Shown here: positions 54,583 to 64,000 of the stretch, piece by piece
How the letters are laid out: each line of letters opens with the position of its first letter
Numbering within the stretch: position 1 is the stretch's first letter
DNA from: Ursus arctos
Taxonomy: Eukaryota > Chordata > Mammalia > Carnivora > Ursidae
Assembly: GCF_023065955.2 (NCBI RefSeq)
Contig: NW_026622786.1
Location: 49,089,438 to 49,153,437, forward strand
Reading direction: 5' to 3'
DNA: 64,000 nt
The notes under the pieces: model-generated
Told to the model about the DNA's origin: nothing
The model's input: the letters and a program-made list of their open reading frames with translations, nothing else
Database searches by the model: none
Made by a program: the position numbers and the translations under genes

Positions 54583-57077
54583 CTTAGAAAGGAAAGAGAA
54601 GAAGAAAACGAAGGGACTACTAATGGCTACAAGAGTCACTTAGAAGCATTCAGAAGCGTAAGTGAAACCATTCATTCGTACAACATGCATTTTTTTCCTG
54701 CACTATGCTGTGAGCTATTTTGCTAGGGATAAAAAAAAAAAAAAAAATCAAGCAAGCCACTATATATGTGCCGGTTTTGGAGACAGTTATTCAAGCAAAC
54801 AATTATTTAACAATGCTAGGAATGACACATATTCACATATTGAATTATCCTGAAATGACCAAGTACGCACAAATCACACAATTTTTTAAAAAGGGGATCA
54901 TTTTTAAAAGGTTAATCAAGGAACTCTAAAGTTTCATTAAACTACATTAACATTCTATACATTTTTCATTCAAACAAGCACTCTAAAAAGAACTTATCAA
55001 CTTTACAGTGATCTTTACTCAGTTTAAGGGTAAATTTCTAACTTGACTGAGATCCAGAAGAGACTGCAAAATGCTTCAAGTAGTCTTTCAAGAAGCATCA
55101 TAGAGTTTTTAACTTTCCTTATCAGTGCAAATACCAGAAGTTATCATATTAGTTTTTATAAAGTGAACATCAGACTGTAATTCTTGACTCCCAATAAAAT
55201 ATTCTATCTTCTATACTCAATATACACTATTTTGCCCATGGTTACACAATAATATTAAAAATATTAAATGACATTTAAGACAAAATATTCATCCATATTC
55301 TCCAAATCTAAGTTCAACTTTCTTTTTTCTGCATTCCTATCTATTTTTCACACATGATCATAAAAAGAAATTCTATCAGGAAAAAGAGGAAGAAGATAAA
55401 GAACACATTACATTCTTAAAATTATGGATAATTTTATACATGCAAAGAAGACATGTACCCTCGAGGTTTGGGGCTGTCCTGGCCACATGCAGAGCCAAAA
55501 TGAGTGACAAGTGCATCCTCACGACTGATCGCAGACAGTGATGTATTATTCTGTTAGTAGTCACTGTTATACCATGTCTTCAGGGCTGAATTTATGTTAA
55601 TTCTTAAATATTAGAGAAAGTATATACCTTATAACTGCTACAGAAGACAAGTTCCAGGTACTCTTTGTAGATCCCACCCTAATATACCTGCTGACCCAGG
55701 AACTAAGAGCTTGACATATATACAATTATATTTAGGAAAAACAGACATTAAACACTGTTTATACAAACCTTGTTCTAACTTTTTTATTCACCAGTGCATT
55801 TTAGACTTTAAGATAAATGATTCTCAATTACCCATTGTCTTCCTAGTTTTTCCAGCATACTTTCATAAATGAGCATGCACCCTATCTCAGTACAGAATGT
55901 GATCCTATTAATCCACATATTTATTAACTATTAATAAAGCTTATTTTCTTTACAATTTTTACATAGAAAATGGATGTGCACTGCAGTTCTAGTAGTTTCT
56001 TCCTGTTTCAAAGTATAAAAATACATCACCTTTGCACCTCTCCTCCTTTGTTCATATCCTACTTCAGTGTCTGCTGTGTTTGAGTTTCAGCAGCTTGCTT
56101 AGCAGCTAAGCAAACCTTAGGTATGTTGAGGTAGAAAAAGCAAGAAAGCAGGCAAGTAACCAAGCAAGGAAGCAAACACAAACACCCATACTCCTTATAT
56201 TACATGTCTAAATAACATCTCTTTAAATGAATTAGAGAGCTGGAAAAATAAAACGGTGTTATTACAGAGGTAATTCAAATCCTCGACTGGCGAAGGCTGA
56301 CATCTTATCTTTAACACCGAGTTTTAGGACATTCAGATTTTGTCATGTAAAATGGTGTGTGGGATTATATTCACAGATACAGAAATATGTTCCGTTCTAT
56401 CACACCCACGAGTCCCAGAACAGTACACTGAAAGCTGGCATGAATAAGAACCATTCTACAAATGAAAAGCATAGCTAATGTGCTGATATGTAATGCACTA
56501 ATTTAGTCATCATGGTTTTTCTTCAATTTTAAACATCATTGCTGCACTAAAAAGTTCTAATTTGCCTTTTAAAAAGGATTCTTAGATCTAACTATGTAGG
56601 TATGTCTTGTTAAATCAATACTTTTGTTTGTAAATATTTCTATATGCCATTGCTTATAATTATAAACCAAAGGCATATTTTAAGAGATGTACATCATAAT
56701 TTCAAAAGTGCTTTATTATTGCTGCAAATATGTCTTGGCCATCAGTTAAGAAAACATCCTGCCCTAAGTTTCCCAGTAACCAAACTTCTTGATAAAGTAG
56801 ACTCGGAATTTTAGCACTGGAAAAAACATTAAGTGAGAAACATTTATTTCAAATTTGTTTCATGAAAGAGAGAATTAAGCCATAAGAGATATACAAACAG
56901 CTATTTAGCAGTAAGAGGGAACTTGTTATTTCAAAGGACCCTTCAAAATGTAATTTTTTAATGCAAAAAAACTCACAGAAATGAATATGTTTCACAAATT
57001 CCAACTATATCACATTTTGTTTTCTTGATTAAAATGTCTTCCTGATCAAATTCTAAGGCAATATTGTGTAGAAGGGA
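54583..57077. other. Unique-looking stretch, 2.5 kb
   Basis: No gene or named repeat was found. A poly(A) run sits at about 54731-54747 and an AAGC-rich patch at about 56138-56175. The absence of recognisable repeats over this length is notable but not proof of function. Confidence 0.4.
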
Positions 57078-57091
57078 CTAACCTCACTTTA

Positions 57092-57283
57092 TTTATTTTT
57101 TTAAATTTATTTATTTGACAGAGAGACACAGCCAGAGATAGAGGGAACACAAGCAAGGGGAGCGGGAGAGGAAGAAGCAGGCTCCCAGTGGAGGAGCCTG
57201 ACTCGGGGCTCCATCCCAGAACGCAGGGATCATGCCCTGAGCCGAAGGCAGACGCTTAATGACTGATCCACCCAGGTGCCCCA
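57092..57283 (-). mobile_element. CAN-SINE, bear type
   Basis: A reverse SINE with GACAGAGAGACACAGCCAGA and a head ending TCCACCCAGGTGCCCC. Flanks CTAACCTCACTTTA (57078-57091) and CTAACTTCACTTTA (57285-57298) differ by one base. Confidence 0.95.
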
Positions 57284-57298
57284 CCTAACTTCACTTTA

Positions 57299-57833
57299 AA
57301 TCATTCTTGTTTTTTGGTAAGAAATGTCAGTGATTGATCCATAACGAAATTAGCACATGTAGAAAATAATTCATTTATGTAAAATGAATTACACGTTTCT
57401 CCATCATCCAACACTAATTTAGTTGGTACCATACTAAAAAGATCAAGAATTTAGAAGAACATTTTAACTTTCATTAAAAAGGATATAGTGTCCAAATTTA
57501 GAATGCTTTAATATGAGTGAAATTAATTTCATATTTCTTAAATAAAGGTATCTTTAAAAAATAAAATAGCTAATAGATGTTAAATTTATAGTATTAAACT
57601 GCCTAGACAGTCAAATTAAAATGGAAAGATAAGATGATCGTCCAAAAAACTTAGGCCATAATTCAGGCCAAAAATGACATGAGAAATAGATGTATTTTGG
57701 ATGGAGTCATCATATTGGTTGGTTTCATTAACTGGGCTTATTGGATTAAGCTTCTTTTCCCTATTTCCCTTTTCTCAAATGTAAAGGACTCCAATTGTTC
57801 CAGGAGTATGGTTTTACCGGCAGAAATTGGGAG
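57299..57833. other. Unannotated stretch
   Basis: Nothing was recognised. Confidence 0.35.
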
Positions 57834-57834
57834 C

Positions 57835-57988
57835 CAAGAGATCTGGTTCTATTTCTATTTCTATTTCTCTCACTAACAGCTATGTGCCCTTGAGCAAGAA
57901 AACAAATTTAGCAAGGCTCAGTTTCCTCTTCTGTAAAATAATACCCCCTAGAGCCCTTGCCATCTCTAAAGTGTTATGAACTCATGAA
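57835..57988 (+). mobile_element. MIR SINE
   Basis: AGCTATGTGCCCTTGAGCAA, CTCAGTTTCCTCTTCTGTAA and AATAATACCCCCTAGAGCCC. A small TTTCTA triplet repeat precedes it at about 57850-57868. Confidence 0.72.
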
Positions 57989-59778
57989 ATAAGAAGATGA
58001 TAGCTCTGTGTGTGTGTCTGAACGTGTGTATTGCAAATGGAGCAATTATAGCTGTATGTGTATGTGTGTGGTATGCCCGATGTTCAATATGGTATTACCC
58101 TAAGGACATTGCTAATATTTAACAATCACTCAAAGTTTAAATAGGTATTTGATTTAATTACAATAGCTTTTATAATTGTCTTAAGAAATTAATCACACTT
58201 GAAGTAAGGAAGAAAATTTTTTCGTGTCTTGAATTACACTGACTCAGAATAACACCAGAGTAAATATCCAATGTGGTATCAGTATGTATTCTGAGGGGCG
58301 ACTACATTCCACATGACTCTGTGAGATGCCCATTTGTGGTAAGAGCTACAATGTTGAATACATTAGCTGCAGAATACTCAAGCAGCTACTACTCGAGAAA
58401 TCTAATTATTTGCACCTTTAAATAATTTTAGTTGCACCATTTATGTCACCTTAATTCTTTAAATTTAGCTGACACATTTTAGGTTTGTGTCCATTGCTCA
58501 CCTTTTTGGTGCAACAAATGTCTTCATAACACTTAGGCACTATCTCAGGAAAGTTCATTTCTTGCCTTTCCTTCTATTAACAAAAAATTTGAAAATGCAG
58601 CCAGACATCTATAAAATATTTTGTCACTACACAAAAGTATCTTTATCTCTTTCAATATAATAGTTTAAAAACCTGTAATTTTTCTTCTTGGTGAGTTAAG
58701 TAAGCCAAACAGCTCATTTTCAAATGTTTTTCTCACCGTTTCCTCTGCGAGGACTGTATTTCACAGTACCGCCTTCCTCTCACCCTATGAAAATTTCCCA
58801 ATGGTACTGATAGTACTTAAACTACCAGTATTTTTCTTTTCAGGTCAGCTACCTCTTTTCTATAATTGAATTGAAACCTATAATGTCTCACGTGTTTACC
58901 TCTTGGATAACACAAAATTCAATTCTCTCCAAATGAACTCACACACACACACACACACACGCATTCTACAATTCCCTTGTTCTTAACAAATTTGTTATGC
59001 TACTACTTTGGGCACGATATCACTATCTTTTGATGTTAAATACGCTCTCAATCTTACTGAACTTCAGGAAGAGCAAAAATACCCTGGCACAACTGAAGAA
59101 ACAGCATCTTTAAGAAACCAATTAAATGAGTTCCTTTTAACAATGTAAGCATTTACTCCACTGTTAAAATATTTAAACAGATCATGTCAATGCTAATATA
59201 AATTTCAGTACTTCATCTGTGGTAACTGCAACTGCCTTCTTGTGTATTAAAGTAAAATAATAATTTTGTATAGATTTTAAGTAATTTATCAAGCAGTGAA
59301 CAATGTAATGAAAATGATTATATGCAGGAAATCCTTTGGGTTATTAAATTTATTTAATATTTTTCCATGTGTCATTTAATAACAAATGATAACTTTCTGT
59401 TATGGTTAATAATTTAAATAGCACATATGATACCTCTCCAGGGGCTTATATATCAAATATATCATCATAGTTTCAAAGTAGAAATGACAGCTCTTGACTC
59501 AAAACTTGCTTTATTGAAAATCTCCTTAATGTACATTTATATGACAGATTCTAATAGCTTATTAAATGTTTCTGTCATGAATTAATTACCAGGAAGATAA
59601 GCAGCAGTATCACCTGTACCATATTAAATTGTGGTCACAAATGTAATATAGTGCATTATTGCCAAATATGTTAATAACTCTGAAAAGCTGTTTCAAAATA
59701 TTAATTTTTCTTTATTCATTAGGAAATAATTCTTTTATCTACAGATTTCAGTCATTTAACAAGTGTTAATTTATGTCT
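57989..59778. other. Unique-looking stretch
   Basis: No gene was seen. A (CA)n of about 10 units lies at 58940-58960. Confidence 0.4.
58940..58960. repeat. (CA)n microsatellite
   Basis: About ten uninterrupted CA units, by direct reading. Confidence 0.95.
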
Positions 59779-59779
59779 A

Positions 59780-60005
59780 TAAGGGAGAGAGCACAGTATG
59801 AAGAAAAAGGTATAGAAGCCAAATCTGGGTTTAAAGCTTTATCCCTTTTTACCTGTGTGATGTGGACTTGTGTGACGTGGACTTGTCATTTCTGTCATTG
59901 AACCTTAATTTTCTAATCTTTCAAATGGTGACAATAATGCTTCTTAGAAGACTATTTTGAAGTAAAGTATCTGAATCACAATAGGTGTTTAATACTTGGT
60001 AGCCG
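59780..60005 (+). mobile_element. MIR SINE with internal duplication
   Basis: The MIR order is clear (CCTTAATTTTCTAATCTTTC, AATGGTGACAATAATGCTTC). The segment GTGTGATGTGGACTT is followed at once by a near copy, GTGTGACGTGGACTT (about 59855-59885). Confidence 0.75.
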
Positions 60006-60482
60006 CTACTATAATTATGATTATAGTTCATGCACTATGGTAAGGGAAGTAAGATGACAATGGATGGCTTCTGATCACAAAAGCTCATGGATTTCTGAGC
60101 ATAAACACTTAATTCCAAGATAGGAAATAGATATGTTAAACTATTTCAATGGCAAACCTTAAAAATATACTATGCCATCATGATATGCAATCCCCCACAC
60201 ACAGGTTATTACAGAAAAACTGATCTGTATCAAAAAGTTTATGTCCCACTCCTCTAAAGTATCCAAATCACTTTTCATGCACCACTTTGTCTTATTATTT
60301 GCTATGCACTAGAATTAAAAACTAGCAATTATTACTACCTCCATTTTATAGCATTTAAAGAGGCTAATTATATTACCAAAGATCACATGTTAATTCTGGA
60401 AGTAAGAAAACTAGTTTTCCAAGGTTTTCTTACTCCTCTTTCACTACTTCAGGATAATTCACTAGAGTATTTTCTATAAAAC
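60006..60482. other. Unannotated stretch
   Basis: Nothing was recognised. Confidence 0.35.
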
Positions 60483-60490
60483 ATGACTAT

Positions 60491-60696
60491 CGGGGTGCCT
60501 GGGTGGTTCGGTCGGTTAAGCGGCTGCCTTCGGCTCAGGTCATGATCCCAGGGTCCTGGGATCTAGCCCCACATTGGGCTACTTGCTCAGCAGGGAGCCT
60601 GCTTCTTCCACCCCACCGCTTTGCCCCTGCTTGTGCTTGTGCACGCGCGCGCTCTCTCTCTGTGTCAATTAAATAAAAATAAAATCTTTATAAAAA
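60491..60696 (+). mobile_element. CAN-SINE
   Basis: Head GGGGTGCCTGGGTGGTTCGG, body with CTTGCTCAGCAGGGAGCC, and a tail of AAATAAA units. Short target repeats ATGACTAT at 60483-60490 and 60697-60704. Confidence 0.94.
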
Positions 60697-60704
60697 ATGA
60701 CTAT

Positions 60705-62369
60705 TTGTAATGATTCAAACCTGATTAACCAAACATGGCTAAAAACTTCGTAAAGGAAAAATATTACTGATTTGGGGTCATCATCTTCCAAACACTGTTG
60801 ATTTACAGTGCTACTTCTAATTTTGAGTTTTTCTTGACAATTCACAATTCAGTATTTTAACAAACATGCAAAATCTACCATCTATGCATCTCCTCTCTGC
60901 TTTTGTGTTTCCTCAGAATAGAATTTAATTGCTATACTATATGGTAAAATTGTTATTTAATATTAAAATTCCATTTTTTAAAATTCTGGGTATTAAACAC
61001 TCTCCATTGAATAGCAATGTGGCCCCTAGATTTAAGAGACAGAACATGAAAAAAAAAAAAAAAGACTCAGGATTCTCAGAAGATCCTAGAGTCATCTCCA
61101 AGTCATTTCCTTGGAAATATGAACTACTTAATGGCCATTCGGCTTGGCACAAACTAAAGGTCTGTCCTGTGTCACAGATTTGAATTAATGGTCTTCCTGG
61201 AGTAATACTGAAAATTCACATGACTGACTAGACTGGCCCAAAAAAGAATATGGGTAGTACTCTACAAAACAGTCATTGTTACTGGAGAACAAATGCTCCA
61301 AATAATGTCTTTTATTGATGGTGTGGTTGCTACAATTGTTATACTCAATGAATAGCATATATTTTTTAAATGAAGAATTTTCTGAAAATTATGAAATAAT
61401 TCATGTGAAAGGAGAAAATGTAAGAAGAATCCAGAAATAATTCAGGTGGTAATTCATCAATAGTTGGTACTCTTTGTGCACTCTGCTAATTTGGATATGC
61501 AATGAGCTTACAATATCATGGAGTGTGTGATCCATCCTTATGTTAAGGCCACAGCCATCTGAAGATAAAATTATAGTATAAATTGGTGTAATTTTGATAC
61601 ATCAATTATCAAGTTATCAATTAATCAAGTTAAAACGTAACTTATCTTCAAATTTTCAACTGTTCTAAAGGGTGGACATTTTAAGTCATGATTAAAGAGG
61701 CCAAGTTTTTATATCAATATTACCATGCGCTATGAACTGCAAATAAGAGCGATCTAAGAAATACCCCTGGGAATTAATACCATGTGGGTAAGATAGTTAT
61801 TTAATGACTTTCATAAACGATAAAAATTCATAGTGATATTCACGTGTATCTTCACATTTTTTAAAAAAATCCAAAGCAAGCAAAAATATAGACACACAAA
61901 AACTTTAAGCTATGTTCCATATGTTATAGAGGAAGCAGAAAAATTAAAAACCCACAAAAGAAAGAATGATTTTAATTATGAAAATTTTGATACCAGCCTA
62001 AAGCAGTGCTAAAATTCTGAACAAAACATGGCTACTGTAACTGGACCAGGTTTATTTCTTTAAGAAGTTGTTTCTAATTCTGAAGCTGCATATGTGCAGG
62101 CACACGTGATGGAGAATGGAAGGGTTGCTATGGTAAGCACACATCTTTTCTTGGACAGTGAAGTATAAAAAAAAAAATGTATAAAGAACTCTCCCTTCAT
62201 AACATGTCATGGAAATTGACTCTGCTTTCCCTAACCACATATGATATGATGCAATGCAGTATAGTACAGAAATAGCCCACATTTTCAAAACTTCATCCCA
62301 TTAAGATGGCTTATAAAACACGGAGTGAAAAATGAAGTAAGAAATCTCCAGGTCAGGTAACTCTATTTA
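60705..62369. other. Unique-looking stretch upstream of the CpG-rich region
   Basis: No gene or named repeat was recognised. The repeat-poor run continues into the promoter-like zone. Confidence 0.4.
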
Positions 62370-62399
62370 AATGGCGGGTCTAGAACAAGTTCTACTTCC

Positions 62400-63980
62400 A
62401 TTAAATTAATAAATAATCCCACCTTGCGGATATTCGACAGGCCTTGAGATGCCCCGGGAGTCCAAATGCAAAAATTGCTAACCACCCATTTCAATATACT
62501 TGAGTCTTAGGACTCTTATTTTTAAGGGAAAATAAAAACATTCCAACATCCCTACTTTCTCATTCTTGCCCCGGTGCGATTAATGATTTTCAGCAAGCAC
62601 GGATTTGACCCCCCTCTACTGTCTCTTGCAAAAAGATCTTGAGGTGGTTCTCTTAGAGTCGTGAAGCCAGCTCAACGACGCCTGGATGGAGGCGTGACAC
62701 GGACTGGGGAGGTGGCAGAATCTGTTGCGAATAGCAGCAGGTTCTGAGGCGCTGGAGAACCCACGTGTGCAGGGGCTGAAGAACTTTTCTGCCACGTCTC
62801 CCGGAACGAATGCCTCACTTTTAAGTAAGGGACTAGCTGGGGCGAGGGGTGGGGCGGGAAGTGGGCGGTAAAAACCGAGAAGTGGGCGGCAGAGGAGAAG
62901 GTTCAAGCCCTTCACAGGTATCTATCTACCTGTGTTTTTCTACCTTCTATTCTCGTCCCTGGTCAACTTTATTATTTTTCCCACTAATTGGAGGACTTAA
63001 GCAACCGCATGCTGAGCATCTCATAGGCTCAGCTTGGAACAAAGAAAATCGAGTTCCTAATACTGTATCTCTCCAGTCAGAGAGATCACGTGTCCTGCTT
63101 TCGCTGGAATGCACTCTTCTCGCCCACGCTATAAAAATCTCTATTGTGCTTAGAAATTTTGCCAAGGTTAAAATATGATCACATACGAATTGTTTTTCAT
63201 CTATCAAGACAGCCACATTTCATCGTATACAGGTACATATATGTACGTGCTGACCCAGTTACCACTGCAGGTAAATTCAATGTGTTGAAAGTGTGGTGGG
63301 AAAGTAATCAAAAAGAGCAGGTGGAGGACCTCTATGTCTCACTGACCCCCACCTCCACCCCGCATCATTTCTAATTCCTTTTAAAGGAGAACTTCGAAAG
63401 GAACGTGGGAGTCGCAGATGGTTCCATGCTGAAGCCGATTCCCGGGAGTTGTGAAAGTGACCCCTTCCCTTTTCCGCCTGGCGGTGCGCCCTCTCGCCCA
63501 GCCCGCTCGCTTTGTGACTTGGTGGGGAGGAGACAGTGAGGGAGAGGGCGGAGGCGGGTCCTTTATTCAGCCCTGATGGCCAAGAAGTAGTATAATGAAG
63601 CAGTTTTGCAACCATCGCCGTTATGAAGTCACACTATTTTTAAAGGCATTTTGTTCAACCCCTATCCCCCCCACCCGCATTCTTGACTCTGCAAACGGTA
63701 AGACTAGAGACCTTCGGGAACCAATCTAATTGTCCGTGAGCCAGGATGCCATAATTACCTTAATGTTAATGTGCTTTCCTCCCTCTTTCAACGTAGGATC
63801 CGAAACTAGTCCTGCATTCTTAATGACTCTAAGAGAAGGATACAAGATGCTGAAGGGGGCCCAGCTCTGGGACTGGGAATAGTGCAGGTTCACCAGCTTC
63901 GCCTTGCAACACAAAGGAGATGTGTGGGCAGGAGTTGTCTCGCTTAGGGGGAGATAGGTATCGTTCTCCCTGACTCTCAG
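62400..63980. promoter_or_regulatory. Putative CpG-rich promoter or first-exon region
   Basis: By hand count about 60 CpG occur in roughly 1.6 kb at about 50% GC, whereas the rest of the window has very few. The densest parts are 62640-62890 and 63440-63560. GC boxes are visible (GGGGCGGGAAG near 62850, GTGGGCGG twice near 62860-62890, GGGCGGAGGCGGG near 63548). CACGTG E-boxes lie near 62762 and 63088, a TATAAAAA at 63130-63137 and a CCAAT near 63721. I could not tell which strand is transcribed. The open frames on both strands here (62616-62915, 62849-63178, 62947-63216, 63277-63615, 63726-63998) show no recognisable domain. The gene served is unknown. Confidence 0.5.
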
Positions 63981-64000
63981 GAAAAGCTTCCACCCCATTG

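Noticed and set aside
62616..63615. Several overlapping frames of 76-112 codons near the right edge
   Set aside because: Higher GC lowers stop density in all frames. None shows a domain, and both strands are equally open, so they support a promoter-like region more than an exon.
1..64000. Prokaryotic-type systems (CRISPR arrays, operons, phage) or a new defence system
   Set aside because: The DNA is mammalian nuclear sequence. Regular repeats are microsatellites or SINE/LINE copies, and there are no dense gene clusters.

Overview
The window is AT-rich nuclear DNA from a mammal of the order Carnivora. The best evidence is 17 copies of the tRNA-derived carnivore SINE (CAN-SINE). Each has the conserved head beginning GGGCGCCTGGGTGG, a (CT)n stretch and an AATAAA-rich tail. 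The youngest copies (17605, 22017, 32352, 33925, 57092) share a tail I associate from memory with bears (Ursidae), so a bear or giant panda is my best guess. The family-level call is an inference.

I found no intact host coding exon on either strand. Nearly everything recognisable is a transposable element or a dead gene copy. From 1 to 8 kb there is a dense pile of LINE-1 (L1) fragments. From 8 to 22 kb there is ancient material: MIR, L2 and MaLR LTR pieces, a decayed hAT transposase (about 9.8-10.8 kb, minus strand), a Tigger/pogo remnant (18.5-19.2 kb) and several SINEs. From 22.6 to 24.9 kb lies a processed pseudogene of the cohesin protector shugoshin 1 (SGO1), itself split by a SINE. From 25 to 36 kb there are more L1 and SINE copies, including a cleanly bounded L1 at 27436, MaLR/ERVL LTR remnants and a near-perfect 78-base hairpin. 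From 36 to 62 kb the DNA is mostly unique, with scattered MIR, L2 and SINE copies.

The last 1.6 kb (about 62.4-64.0 kb) differs. It is much richer in CpG and GC, with GC boxes, CACGTG E-boxes and a TATA-like motif. It looks like the promoter or 5' end of a host gene that lies mostly outside the window, or that runs leftwards with this window as intron. I could not name that gene or fix its direction.

There is no operon-like gene cooperation. The layout is a record of retrotransposition: L1 machinery mobilised itself, the SINEs, the SGO1 transcript and apparently a bare poly(A) tail. Repeat family names come from remembered consensus patterns, and boundaries are usually good to 10-30 bases. 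Where matching target-site duplications are quoted, the boundary is firm.
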